Part shown: positions 45,321 through 53,972 of the stretch, one piece after another
Layout of the letters: each line of letters starts with the position of its first letter
How positions within the stretch are numbered: the first letter of the stretch is position 1
Assembly: GCF_003097515.1 (NCBI RefSeq)
Contig: NZ_CP029188.1
Span: 4,723,001-4,787,000 of the forward strand
DNA: 64,000 bases
Direction of reading: 5' to 3'
From: Streptomyces tirandamycinicus
Lineage (GTDB): Bacteria; Actinomycetota; Actinomycetes; Streptomycetales; Streptomycetaceae
Notes under the pieces: model-generated
Told to the model about the DNA's origin: nothing
The model's input: only the letters and a program-made list of their open reading frames with translations
Databases searched by the model: none
Translations under genes and position numbers: made by a program

Positions 45321-46523
45321 ATGACCGGAACGAACAGCACCACATCCGTCATCGTCGCCGGGGCCCGCACCCCCATGGGACGGCTGCTCGGCTCTCTGAA
45401 GTCCTTCTCCGGCGCCGACCTGGGCGGCTTCGCCATCAAGGCCGCACTGGACCGGGCCGGCATCGGCGGCGACCAGGTGCAGTACGTGATCATGGGCCAG
45501 GTGCTGCAGGCCGGCGCCGGGCAGATCCCGGCCCGTCAGGCCGCCGTCAAGGCCGGCATTCCGATGAGCGTTCCGGCGCTCACGGTCAACAAGGTGTGCC
45601 TGTCCGGGCTCGACGCGATCGCCCTCGCCGACCAGCTGATCCGTGCGGGTGAATTCGACATCGTCGTCGCCGGCGGCCAGGAGTCCATGACCAACGCGCC
45701 GCACCTGCTGCCGAAGTCCCGCGAGGGCTTCAAGTACGGCGCGATCGGGATGCTCGACGCCATGGCGCACGACGGTCTCACCGACGCGTTCGAGGGCATC
45801 GCCATGGGCGAGTCCACCGAGAAGCACAACACCCGCCTCGGCATCGCCCGTCCCGAGCAGGACGAGATCGCCGCGCTGTCCCACCAGCGCGCCGCCGCCG
45901 CGCAGAAGAACGGCCTGTTCGAGGCCGAGATCACGCCCGTCGAGATCCCGCAGCGCAAGGGCGAGCCGGTCGTCTTCAGCAAGGACGAGGGCATCCGCGC
46001 CGAGACCACCGTCGAGTCGCTGGGCAAGCTGCGCCCCGCGTTCGCCAAGGAGGGCACGATCACGGCCGGCACCTCCTCGCAGATCTCCGACGGCGCCGCC
46101 GCCGTGGTCGTGATGAGCAAGGCCAAGGCCGAGGAGCTCGGTCTGGACTGGATCGCGGAGATCGGCGCCCACGGAAACGTCGCGGGCCCGGACAACTCGC
46201 TGCAGTCCCAGCCGTCCAACGCGATCGCGCACGCCCTGAGGAAGGACGGCCTGGAGGTCTCCGACCTCGACCTCATCGAGATCAACGAGGCGTTCGCCGC
46301 GGTCGCCGTGCAGTCGATGAAGGACCTCGGGGTGTCCCCGGAAAAGGTGAACGTCAACGGCGGCGCGATCGCCCTGGGCCACCCGATCGGGATGTCCGGC
46401 GCCCGCATCGTGCTGCACCTGGCGCTGGAGCTGAAGCGGCGCGGCGGCGGGATCGGCGCGGCGGCGCTGTGCGGCGGCGGCGGCCAGGGCGACGCGCTGA
46501 TCGTGCGCGTGCCGGCGAAGTAA
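45321..46523 (+). CDS. Acetyl-CoA C-acetyltransferase (thiolase)
   Basis: A 400-residue thiolase. The three catalytic residues are in place: Cys93 (NKVCLSGLDAI), His354 (ALGHPIGMSGA) and Cys384 (ALCGGGGQGDA). It condenses two acetyl-CoA to acetoacetyl-CoA or runs in reverse. The ATG follows GGAAGGGGAT at some distance. meaB begins 26 bases after the stop, so the two are co-transcribed. With the hydroxyacyl-CoA dehydrogenase and IcmA in this window it fits C4 acyl-CoA metabolism. Confidence 0.94.
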   Translation: MTGTNSTTSVIVAGARTPMGRLLGSLKSFSGADLGGFAIKAALDRAGIGGDQVQYVIMGQVLQAGAGQIPARQAAVKAGIPMSVPALTVNKVCLSGLDAIALADQLIRAGEFDIVVAGGQESMTNAPHLLPKSREGFKYGAIGMLDAMAHDGLTDAFEGIAMGESTEKHNTRLGIARPEQDEIAALSHQRAAAAQKNGLFEAEITPVEIPQRKGEPVVFSKDEGIRAETTVESLGKLRPAFAKEGTITAGTSSQISDGAAAVVVMSKAKAEELGLDWIAEIGAHGNVAGPDNSLQSQPSNAIAHALRKDGLEVSDLDLIEINEAFAAVAVQSMKDLGVSPEKVNVNGGAIALGHPIGMSGARIVLHLALELKRRGGGIGAAALCGGGGQGDALIVRVPAK

Positions 46524-46549
46524 GCCTCTCGGAGATCGGAGCACGCACG

Positions 46550-47506
46550 ATGGTGGACGTCCCCCAGCTGGTCGCCCAGGCGAGGGAGGGCAGGCCGCGG
46601 GCCGTGGCCCGGCTGATCTCACTCGTCGAGGGGGCGTCCCCGCAGCTCCGCGAGGTCATGGCGGAGCTCGCGCCGCTGACCGGGGGCGCGTACGTGGTGG
46701 GCCTGACCGGTTCGCCGGGCGTCGGCAAGTCCACGTCCACCTCGGCGCTGGTGACGGCGTACCGGAAGGCCGGCAAGCGGGTCGGGGTGCTCGCCGTCGA
46801 CCCGTCGTCCCCGTTCAGCGGCGGTGCGCTGCTCGGGGACCGGGTGCGGATGTCCGAGCACGCCTCCGACCCGGGGGTCTACATCCGTTCGATGGCCACC
46901 CGCGGCCACCTCGGCGGTCTCGCCTGGGCCGCGCCGCAGGCGATCCGGGTCCTCGACGCGGCCGGCTGCGACGTGGTGCTCGTGGAGACGGTCGGGGTCG
47001 GCCAGTCGGAGGTGGAGATCGCCTCCCAGGCCGACACGTCCGTGGTGCTGCTGGCGCCCGGGATGGGCGACGGCATCCAGGCCGCGAAGGCGGGGATCCT
47101 GGAGATCGGCGACGTGTACGTGGTCAACAAGGCGGACCGCGACGGCGCCGACGCGACCGCCCGCGAGCTCAACCACATGCTCGGCCTCGGCGAGTCCCGG
47201 GGGCCGGGCGACTGGCGTCCGCCGATCGTGAAGACGGTGGCCGCGCGGGCGCAGGGCGTCGACGAGGTCGTCGAGGCCCTGGAGAAGCACCGCGCCTGGA
47301 TGGAGGAGCACGGTGTCCTCGCCGAACGCCGCGCCCGGCGCGCCGCGCACGAGGTGGAGACCATCGCCGTCACCGCCCTCCGCGAACGCATCGGCGACCT
47401 CCGCGGCGACCGCCGCCTGGGCGCCCTCGCGGAGCGGATCGTCGCGGGCGAACTGGACCCCTACGCGGCGGCCGACGAACTGGTGGCGGGCCTGACCGGC
47501 GACTGA
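46550..47506 (+). CDS. meaB: MeaB, G-protein chaperone of a B12-dependent acyl-CoA mutase
   Basis: A 318-residue G3E-family GTPase. The P-loop GSPGVGKST is at 54-62, the base-recognition motif is NKAD, and the VDPSSPFSGGALLGDRVRM switch region is typical. MeaB gates cofactor loading and protects methylmalonyl-CoA mutase. The ATG is preceded by GGAG about ten bases upstream; a GTG one codon on is possible. No methylmalonyl-CoA mutase genes are in the window, but epimerase and isobutyryl-CoA mutase are. Confidence 0.94.
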   Translation: MVDVPQLVAQAREGRPRAVARLISLVEGASPQLREVMAELAPLTGGAYVVGLTGSPGVGKSTSTSALVTAYRKAGKRVGVLAVDPSSPFSGGALLGDRVRMSEHASDPGVYIRSMATRGHLGGLAWAAPQAIRVLDAAGCDVVLVETVGVGQSEVEIASQADTSVVLLAPGMGDGIQAAKAGILEIGDVYVVNKADRDGADATARELNHMLGLGESRGPGDWRPPIVKTVAARAQGVDEVVEALEKHRAWMEEHGVLAERRARRAAHEVETIAVTALRERIGDLRGDRRLGALAERIVAGELDPYAAADELVAGLTGD

Positions 47507-47832
47507 GCCCCGCCCGGCGCCTCGGTGCCGGGCGCGCCCGCCTCAGAGGCGCCGGGCGGGCCCGGTCACGGCGGCGGGCCACGAAGACGGGGCACGAAGA
47601 CGGCCCACGGCGGCGGCACGGGGACGCGCCCCGTCCCGGCCGGCGGCCCGGCGCCGCGACGCCCCGGCCGGATCGAACCCGGACCAGCCCGGATCGACCC
47701 CTACCGATCCGTACCGATCCGTACCGATCCGGCCCGGCCCGTACCGGCCCCTACCGGCCGGTCCTCCCGGTACGGCCCCCGGACGGCGGGCGGCGCGTGT
47801 CCGCCGTCCGGTGCCACGGCCGATCCGCATGG
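47507..47832. repeat. Intergenic region with decamer repeats
   Basis: A 326-base gap between convergent genes. Bases 47701-47730 hold three copies of the decamer (C/G)TACCGATCC, followed by related GTACCGGCCC and CTACCGGCCG words to about 47760. No gene is seen. Confidence 0.75.
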
Positions 47833-48498
47833 TCAGTCGCCGTCGGTGTCCCCGTCCCGGTCGCAGGCGTCGCCGTGCCTGTCGCCGTGCCCGTCGCCGT
47901 CCGACCCGTCCCTGTCCGACCCGTCGCCGTCCGATCCGTCCTTGTCCGACTCCGCTCCTGAGGCCTCCCGCGCCTCCGTCGAGACCTTCGCGGTCTTCGC
48001 GTCCACGGTCAGCTCGTGCTCCCGGCCGTCCAGCCCCCGGACCTCGGCCTCCCACACGACGGCGCCGCCCGGATCGTCGGAGTGGTCGAGCTGGACCGAG
48101 GTCACGGTGCCGAGGACGGCGGACTCGGCGGCCTCGGCCGCGCGGGCGGCCGTGACCGGCGCGTCCTTCGCGTCCCGCGCCGACGGCGCGTGATCGTCGC
48201 CGTCCGAGCTCTCGGTCGAGACGACCTTCCCGGTGGCCGCGTCGACGGTCACGTCGTGGCGGTCGCCGTCCTCGCCGTGGATGTCGACCTCCCACTCGGC
48301 GTCGTCCAGGCCGGCGCCGGTGACGGTCCCCGGTGCCGTGTCCAGGGCCGTGCCGATCGCCTGGGAAATGGTGATCTTCGACTGTGGCGGTTCACCACGG
48401 TCCCCGTCCCCGTCCTGTGCGGCGAACGCGCCGGCGGTGCCTCCTCCGGCGAGGAGCGCCGCGGTGAGGGTCGCGATGGCCAGTGTGCGTCGCCTCAT
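47833..48498 (-). CDS. Secreted PepSY-domain protein
   Basis: A 221-residue exported protein. The ATG at 48498 yields a signal peptide (MRRRTLAIATLTAALLAGGG ... GAFAAQ). Two PepSY-like repeats follow, each with the pattern ending in a DG-x-H-x-VTVDA-x-TGKV strand (about 75-100 and 150-175). The last 40 residues are an Asp/Gly/Ser/His-rich acidic tail. PepSY proteins often sit beside two-component systems, and this one diverges from such a pair with only 118 bases between them. Confidence 0.88.
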   Translation of the reverse strand: MRRRTLAIATLTAALLAGGGTAGAFAAQDGDGDRGEPPQSKITISQAIGTALDTAPGTVTGAGLDDAEWEVDIHGEDGDRHDVTVDAATGKVVSTESSDGDDHAPSARDAKDAPVTAARAAEAAESAVLGTVTSVQLDHSDDPGGAVVWEAEVRGLDGREHELTVDAKTAKVSTEAREASGAESDKDGSDGDGSDRDGSDGDGHGDRHGDACDRDGDTDGD

Positions 48499-48555
48499 GA
48501 GTCGTGCCTTCCGGTGACGGGACGTGATGACGGGATCCACCCTGCCCGGGTAACG

Positions 48556-48593
48556 CTGAAGCCCGCCTGAAGGCACCTGAAGGCGCCTTCAGG
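48556..48593. promoter_or_regulatory. Direct and inverted CCTGAAGGC repeats upstream of the OmpR-type regulator
   Basis: CCTGAAGGC occurs at 48566-48574 and again at 48576-48584 (10-base period), followed at once by its inverse GCCTTCAGG (48585-48593). A weaker CTGAAG precedes them at 48556. The 10-base direct repeats are typical of OmpR-family binding. The site lies 24 bases before the regulator ATG, between it and the PepSY gene. Confidence 0.75.
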
Positions 48594-48616
48594 TTCCGTT
48601 TGCGACGCTGTTGCCC

Positions 48617-49282
48617 ATGAGGCTGTTGATCGTGGAGGACGAGAAGCGGCTCGCGTGGTCCCTCGCCGCCGGGCTCTCCGCCGAGGGCTACGCCGTCGAC
48701 GTGGTCCACGACGGCCTGGAGGCGCTGCACCGCGCCGGCGAGTGCCCGTACGACCTGGTCCTCCTCGACGTCATGCTGCCGGGCATGAACGGCTACCGCG
48801 TCTGCGCCGCCCTCCGCGCCGCCGGGAACGCCGTCCCGATCCTGATGCTGACCGCGAAGGACGGCGAGTACGACGAGGCCGAGGGGCTGGACACCGGCGC
48901 CGACGACTATCTGACCAAGCCGTTCTCGTACGTCGTCCTCGTCGCCCGGATCAAGGCGCTGCTGCGCCGCCGCGGGCGCGCCGGCAGCGCCCTGCCGGTG
49001 CTGCGGGCCGGGGACATCACCGTCGACACGGCCGCCCGGCGCGTGCACCGGGGCGACGACGAGATCGCCCTCACCGCCAAGGAGTTCGCGGTCCTGGAGC
49101 AGCTCGCCCTGCGCCCCGGCGAAGTCGTCGGCAAACCGGAGATCCTCGAGCACGTCTGGGACTTCGCCTACGACGGCGATCCGAACATCGTCGAGGTCTA
49201 CATCAGCTCGCTGCGCCGCAAGCTGGGCGCCTCGGCGATCCAGACGGTGCGCGGCGCCGGCTACCGGCTGGCGGACCGGTGA
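48617..49282 (+). CDS. OmpR-family response regulator
   Basis: A 221-residue protein. The receiver domain has Asp51 (LVLLDVMLPG), the acidic pair EDE near the start and Lys in YLTKPFS. The winged-helix DNA-binding domain includes LTAKEFAVLEQLALRPG and YISSLRRKLG. The ATG at 48617 has no Shine-Dalgarno, and a GACGCT lies seven bases before it, so a leaderless message is possible. Its stop overlaps the kinase start (GTGA). It probably controls itself and the PepSY gene. Confidence 0.93.
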   Translation: MRLLIVEDEKRLAWSLAAGLSAEGYAVDVVHDGLEALHRAGECPYDLVLLDVMLPGMNGYRVCAALRAAGNAVPILMLTAKDGEYDEAEGLDTGADDYLTKPFSYVVLVARIKALLRRRGRAGSALPVLRAGDITVDTAARRVHRGDDEIALTAKEFAVLEQLALRPGEVVGKPEILEHVWDFAYDGDPNIVEVYISSLRRKLGASAIQTVRGAGYRLADR

Positions 49283-50619
49283 GTTCGGTACGGGCCAGGG
49301 CGGCGCTGGGGGCCACGCTCGTCGTCGCGGTGGCCCTGATCGGTGCCGGGCTGACCGTGCTGTTCGTGCTGCGGGCCAGTCTGACCGACCAGGCCGGGCT
49401 GCAGGCCGAGGCCACCGCCCGGAACGTCGCCACCCAGCTCGACCTCGGTGTGCCCTACGACGGTCTGGACCTGCCGGACGGCGAGGACCATCCGGTGCGG
49501 GTGACCGCCGGGGACGGCCGGGAGCGCGCGGCGAGCGAGGACCTGGAGGCGATGACCGGGACGCCCGACGCCCCGGACGGCGACGGGAACCGGCCGCGCT
49601 TCGGAAACGGCACCGCCACGGTCGACGGGGAGACGGCGGACTACCGCTTCGCGGCGGTACGGGCGGACGGCAGCCACGGCGGGAGCGTCACCGTCACCGC
49701 CGGAGCGTCGCTGGCCGCCGTGCACCGGGCGGTCGACACGGTCCGGGACGCCATGCTGATCGGGTTGCCCGCGCTGCTGGCCGTCGTGGCCGGGGTGACC
49801 TGGCTGGTGACGCGACGTGCGCTGCGCCCCGTGGAGGCCGTCCGCAGCGAGATGGCGGCGATCACCGCGTCCGAGGATCTCTCCCGGCGCGTACCCGAGC
49901 CGGACTCGCGTGACGAGATCGCCCGGCTGGCCCGGACGACCAACGAGACCCTCGCCTCGCTGGAGGCCTCGGTCGAGCGGCAGCGGCGTTTCGTCGCGGA
50001 CGCCTCGCACGAGCTGCGCAGCCCCATCGCGTCCCTGCGCACCCAGTTGGAGGTGGGCGCCGCGCACCCCGGTCTGCTGGACGTGGCCGGTGCGGTCGCC
50101 GACACCGTGCGCCTGCAGCAACTGGCCGCCGATCTGCTGCTGCTGGCGCGGCTGGACGCGGGGGAGAGGCCCGGCCGGACCCGGCTGGACCTTGCGGAGA
50201 CGGTCCGCGAGCAGGTCGCGCTGCGCGGCGCCGCGGACCGTCTGCCGGTGGCCGTGGAGGCCGGGGAGCCGGTGGCGGTGGCGGGGTCGCCCGGGCAGCT
50301 GGCCCGGGCCCTCGGCAATCTGCTGGACAACGCGCAGCGGCATGCGCGCCGCACGGTGGCCGTGACGGTCCGGCGCGAGGGCCGCGACGCGGTGCTCACC
50401 GTGGCGGACGACGGTCCGGGGGTGCCGGAGCAGGAGCGTGAGCGGGTCTTCGAACGCTTCGTCCGCCTCGACGACGCCCGTACCCGGGATGCGGGCGGCG
50501 CGGGTCTCGGGCTCGCGATCGCCCGGGACGTGGCCCGGCGCCACGGCGGCACGCTGACGGTCTCGGCGGCGGCCGGCGGCGGTGCTCTCTTCGTGCTCCG
50601 TCTGCCCCTGGCGCCCTGA
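49279..50619 (+). CDS. Sensor histidine kinase of the OmpR-type pair
   Basis: A 446-residue kinase from GTG, translationally coupled to the regulator. It has two membrane helices (about 9-31 and 157-178) around a 125-residue extracellular sensor that is acidic (DLPDGEDHP). HAMP follows, then a HisKA domain with FVADASHELRSPIASLR, N box NLLDNAQRHA and G boxes DDGPGVPEQE and GAGLGLAIARDV. Given the neighbouring PepSY protein, the signal may arise at the envelope; this is inference. Confidence 0.92.
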   Translation: MSSVRARAALGATLVVAVALIGAGLTVLFVLRASLTDQAGLQAEATARNVATQLDLGVPYDGLDLPDGEDHPVRVTAGDGRERAASEDLEAMTGTPDAPDGDGNRPRFGNGTATVDGETADYRFAAVRADGSHGGSVTVTAGASLAAVHRAVDTVRDAMLIGLPALLAVVAGVTWLVTRRALRPVEAVRSEMAAITASEDLSRRVPEPDSRDEIARLARTTNETLASLEASVERQRRFVADASHELRSPIASLRTQLEVGAAHPGLLDVAGAVADTVRLQQLAADLLLLARLDAGERPGRTRLDLAETVREQVALRGAADRLPVAVEAGEPVAVAGSPGQLARALGNLLDNAQRHARRTVAVTVRREGRDAVLTVADDGPGVPEQERERVFERFVRLDDARTRDAGGAGLGLAIARDVARRHGGTLTVSAAAGGGALFVLRLPLAP

Positions 50620-50630
50620 CCCGGCGGCGG

Positions 50631-50666
50631 GCCGGGGCGGTGCGGCCGTCCCCGCACCGCCCCGGC
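50631..50666. terminator. Strong hairpin after the histidine kinase gene
   Basis: A perfect 15-bp stem, GCCGGGGCGGTGCGG / CCGCACCGCCCCGGC, with a six-base loop, 12 bases past the stop. It may also end the convergent absC transcript. Five-base GGCAC/GGCGC repeats follow at 50700-50731. Confidence 0.85.
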
Positions 50667-50794
50667 CTCGCCCGTGCCCATTCCCCCAGGGCACGTGCTC
50701 GGACGGCACGGCACGGCACGGCGCGGCGCGGTCCGCGGGCCCGCGCGTCGGCGTCAGCGGCCGGCGCCGGAGCCGGCGGCGCGTGCGGGCACCG

Positions 50795-51271
50795 TCAGAC
50801 CCTGCCGCGGCGGCCGCGCAGGTGCTCCGCCACGGGCTTCAGGGACTCGTGGAGGTCGGCCAGCGCCTCCGGGGACAGCAGGTCGATGAAGTGCTGGCGC
50901 ACGGACTCGACGTGGTGCGGCGCGACCTTCTGCATGGTCTCCATGCCCTGGTCGGTGAGCACCGCGTACAGCCCGCGGCGGTCGGACTCGCAGTTCTCCC
51001 GGCGCACCAGGCCCGCGTTCTCCATGCGGGTGATCTGGTGGGACAGCCGGCTCTTGGACTGCAGCGTGGCCGCCGCCAGGTCGCTCATCCTCATCCGCCG
51101 CTCGGGGGACTCCGAGAGGTTGACGAGGATCTCGTAGTCGTTGTTGGTCAGGCCGAACGGTTGCAGATCCTTCTCCATCTGGTACGTCAGCAACCTGTTG
51201 ACGTCCAGATAGGTGCGCCAGGCGCACTGCTCCGTATCGGTCAGCCAGCGTGTGGCCGTCTCGGTCTCCAT
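50795..51271 (-). CDS. absC: MarR-family regulator AbsC
   Basis: A 158-residue winged-helix protein. The DNA-binding region is MRMSDLAAATLQSKSRLSHQ, followed by the wing with ENCESDRRGLYAVLTDQG. Size, sequence and chromosomal context agree with AbsC of S. coelicolor, which affects actinorhodin, undecylprodigiosin and the coelibactin cluster. No ribosome binding site precedes the ATG; TAGCAT (minus strand, 51283-51278) lies six bases before it, suggesting leaderless transcription. CysEx and His residues near the end of the winged helix could bind zinc. Confidence 0.85.
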   Translation of the reverse strand: METETATRWLTDTEQCAWRTYLDVNRLLTYQMEKDLQPFGLTNNDYEILVNLSESPERRMRMSDLAAATLQSKSRLSHQITRMENAGLVRRENCESDRRGLYAVLTDQGMETMQKVAPHHVESVRQHFIDLLSPEALADLHESLKPVAEHLRGRRGRV

Positions 51272-51389
51272 ATGTGGATGCTACCCTAAGAAGTTGAAAT
51301 CCGGACGAAATCGGGGACGGTGACATCCGGCACCCCGAGTCCCCCGTGAAGGGTGCAGACGTTCGACGTCACACTCCGCAGCCTACCGC

Positions 51390-52163
51390 TCACAACCCGA
51401 AGCGACGCTGGAGGTCCCCCAGCTGACCGGGGAGACGCGGGGCGGTGCCGTGTTGACCAGGGCCGTGACCACCGCCGGGCACCCCGTCCGCGTGCGGGAC
51501 CGCACCCGTCGCCACCTCCGGCATCAGCGTCTCGGTCGACTGCAGCAGCACCGTGCCCGCGCCCACGAACTCGAACTGGTGCTCCTCGCCGGAGGCCCCG
51601 CCGATCCCGGAAAGCTGCCGCAGGCCGCCCATCACCCCGCTCATGTACCCGTGGTCGTAGTGGTGGCACGGAGAGGGGCAGTCCGCCCAGCCCACCAGCG
51701 CCTGCGGGTCCACCCGGATAGGCGGCTCCATGAAGACCACGGGCCCGTTCGACGCGGCGACGAACTTGCCCGTGCCGATCAGCGTGAGGAAGCCCGGCAC
51801 GATCGACTGCTTCAGCGCCAGCGAGGGCTGGTACGCCAGGAGGTTCCCGGCGCGGATCGTCAGATTGCCGTCGTCGAGGTCGAACGAGTTGACGTCGAAG
51901 GCCCGGTCGGCGAGCAGCATCTTGCCGCTGCCCTCGGCGACCACCCAGTCGCTCGCGTGCAGCGGCGAGTGGAAACTGGTGCGCATCAGCCGGTCCAGCC
52001 GGCCGTGGCCGATCCCGTTGAAGTCGATCCGCCCGTAGTAGGCGATCATCTTCCCCTTCTGCAGGAACCACTGGGAGCCCTTGAGCTCCACGCAGAAGGT
52101 GTACGAATTGACGTTGTCGTCGCTCGGCAGCGACATCGGGTCATGGACCACCGGCGTGCTCAC
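51390..52163 (-). CDS. AIM24-family protein 3 of 3
   Basis: A 257-residue beta-rich protein of the AIM24 (DUF124) family, longer than its two neighbours. GTG at 52163 has GGAGGAG upstream and overlaps the previous stop (GTGA). Shared family features are the KGKMIAYYGRIDF strand, LADRAFDVNSFDLDDGNLTI and a Gly-rich GGASGEEHQFEFVGAGTVLLQ segment. A cysteine/histidine patch (CPSPCHHYDHG) and a Gly/His/Pro-rich C-terminus set it apart. No enzymatic residues are known for the family. Confidence 0.85.
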   Translation of the reverse strand: MSTPVVHDPMSLPSDDNVNSYTFCVELKGSQWFLQKGKMIAYYGRIDFNGIGHGRLDRLMRTSFHSPLHASDWVVAEGSGKMLLADRAFDVNSFDLDDGNLTIRAGNLLAYQPSLALKQSIVPGFLTLIGTGKFVAASNGPVVFMEPPIRVDPQALVGWADCPSPCHHYDHGYMSGVMGGLRQLSGIGGASGEEHQFEFVGAGTVLLQSTETLMPEVATGAVPHADGVPGGGHGPGQHGTAPRLPGQLGDLQRRFGL

Positions 52164-52810
52164 AGCTTCTCCTCCGACGCCTGGACGTACACCGCACCAC
52201 TGCCGCTCAGCTCCAGCTGGAACGCCTCGCCCGAGCCGCGCCCCACCATGTCGCGCCAGCCCAGCGCCGTGGAGAGCTTGTTCCGTACGTCGCCGTGGTG
52301 CGCGACGTACGCCTGGGGGTCGACATGGACCGGCCGGCCGGGCGTGATCGGCAGTTCGATCACCCCGCCGTGCGCCATGACCGCGACCGAGCCGTGGCCC
52401 TTCAGGGTGGTGGTGAACAGGCCCTGGCCGGTGACCTGCCCGCGCACCATCCCCATCACGCCGCCCTGCGAGCCCATGAACATGGTGCCCTGCTGCAGCG
52501 TGCCGTCGAAGGCGAGCAGCCGGTCGGCCTCGACGTACAGGGTGTCGCCGGTGAGGCCGATGACCTGGATGTGGTGGCCGCCGTGGCCGAACATGACCGT
52601 GCCGGACCCCTCCACCGTCATCAGCGGAGCCGCCTCGTTGGTGACCCGGCGGCCGATCATCGACATCAGCCCGCCCTGGCCTCCCGTGATGTTCGGGGTG
52701 AACGAGACGTCGCCCCGGTAGGCGAGCATCGCGCCGCGCTGGCTGTACATCTTCTGGCCGGGGACCACCGTCGCCTCGACCATCTTCGAGTTGACCTCGC
52801 GGAACGGCAT
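52160..52810 (-). CDS. AIM24-family protein 2 of 3
   Basis: A 216-residue AIM24-family protein, start ATG overlapping the stop of the first by one base (TGATG). The sequence repeats the pattern strand-turn-strand with many Gly and Met (GGQGGLMSMIGRRVTNEAAPL, GQGLFTTTLKGHGSVAVMAHG) and ends GEAFQLELSGSGAVYVQASEEKL, closely matching the end of protein 1. It is likely to form a trimer or hetero-oligomer with its neighbours, by analogy with AIM24 crystal structures; this is inference. Confidence 0.87.
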   Translation of the reverse strand: MPFREVNSKMVEATVVPGQKMYSQRGAMLAYRGDVSFTPNITGGQGGLMSMIGRRVTNEAAPLMTVEGSGTVMFGHGGHHIQVIGLTGDTLYVEADRLLAFDGTLQQGTMFMGSQGGVMGMVRGQVTGQGLFTTTLKGHGSVAVMAHGGVIELPITPGRPVHVDPQAYVAHHGDVRNKLSTALGWRDMVGRGSGEAFQLELSGSGAVYVQASEEKL

Positions 52811-53442
52811 CAGACGTCCCCTCCCACGGTGTTCCGCTCACTGGGCTGCACATAGACGAGCCCGTCGCCCTCGAACCGGATCTGGAAGGCCTCGCCGCCG
52901 CCCTCGCCCAGCAGCGTCCGGAACGTGACCCCGGACTGGAACTGCTGCTGGAGATTGCCCTGGTGTGCGACATAGGCCCCCGGGTCCACGGAGAGCGGGT
53001 ACTGGGGCGTCACCCGCAGCACCACGGCGGGACCGTCCGACATGATCGCGGCCTGGCCGGTGCCCTCCACGGTCGTGGTGAACAGGCCGTTGCCGGTCGC
53101 GCCGCCGCGCAGTCCGGTGAAGCTGGTGCCGGTGCGCAGCCCGCCGTCCGTGCAGAGGAGGTTGCTGGACTCGACGTACAGCTTGTCGCCGTGCAGGGAG
53201 ACGAGGTTGATCTCGGAGGCGCGATCGGCGAAGTAGCAGGTGCCCTGGCCCTTCACCTCCATCAGGGCCATCTGCTCGCCGGTGAGGCGGCGGGTCACCA
53301 TGCCGCGCAGGCCCTCGCCGCCGCCGGTCAGTTTCTTGAAGTCCATCCGGCCGTCGTACGCGACCATGGACCCGTTCTTCGCCTTGACGGAGTCCCCGGT
53401 CATGTCGACGGCGAGCACTTTGCTGCCTTGCAGTCGGAACAT
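52810..53442 (-). CDS. AIM24-family protein 1 of 3
   Basis: A 210-residue protein and first gene of the triplet. The ATG at 53442 gives MFRLQGSKVLAVDMTG. It shares GNGLFTTTVEGTGQAAIMS, VDPGAYVAHQGNLQQQF and GEAFQIRFEGDGLVYVQPSE with protein 2. The three genes are joined by one-base and four-base overlaps, which implies coordinated stoichiometry. No signal peptide is evident, so the complex should be cytoplasmic. Role unknown in actinobacteria. Confidence 0.87.
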   Translation of the reverse strand: MFRLQGSKVLAVDMTGDSVKAKNGSMVAYDGRMDFKKLTGGGEGLRGMVTRRLTGEQMALMEVKGQGTCYFADRASEINLVSLHGDKLYVESSNLLCTDGGLRTGTSFTGLRGGATGNGLFTTTVEGTGQAAIMSDGPAVVLRVTPQYPLSVDPGAYVAHQGNLQQQFQSGVTFRTLLGEGGGEAFQIRFEGDGLVYVQPSERNTVGGDV

Positions 53443-53627
53443 TGCCACGGGGGTGAAGGTACTGGGCGGGGCGTGGATTCGGACAGGCCCCCTGGAATGA
53501 ACCCGACCCTGACCCGACCCCGAGGCCACCCGGGCGAGGGGTGGGAAGGGCGCGATGCCAGAATGGCTACGCTTGTGCGTCCGTTCACAAGAACATCCCC
53601 CCTCCGAAGCCCCTGAAGGTGCCTCCC

Positions 53628-53972
53628 GTGGACATCAAGACCGCCTCCGCCCTCCACCGCCTCCGGCTCGTCTCCGCACCGGAGGCCGTGTCCTTCCTGC
53701 TGCTGCTCGTCTGCTCGGTGCTCAAGCGCACGACGGAGTTCAACGCGGTCCCGGTCATGGGCGCGATCCACGGCGCCCTCTTCGTCCTGTACGTGATCTT
53801 CTGGCTGGACGCCTGGAACCGCGCCAAGTGGGACGTCAAGACCGCCGCGGTCTACTTCGCCCTGTCGGTGCTGCCGTTCGGCGGCTTCTACGCCGACCGC
53901 AAGCTCAAGCGCGCCGCCGAGGACGCGGTCATCGCCTCCCGCGCCCGCCGCGAGGGCACGGTGAACGCGTGA
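53628..53972 (+). CDS. DUF3817 integral membrane protein
   Basis: A 114-residue protein from GTG (GAAGGTG seven bases upstream) with three membrane helices: PEAVSFLLLLVCSVLK, HGALFVLYVIFWLDAW and AVYFALSVLPFGGFYADRKL. These are DUF3817 landmarks, including the His-Gly within helix two. A TACGCT at 53568-53573 is a candidate -10. It overlaps the next gene by four bases (GTGA). A second DUF3817 gene lies 1.1 kb downstream. Confidence 0.85.
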   Translation: MDIKTASALHRLRLVSAPEAVSFLLLLVCSVLKRTTEFNAVPVMGAIHGALFVLYVIFWLDAWNRAKWDVKTAAVYFALSVLPFGGFYADRKLKRAAEDAVIASRARREGTVNA

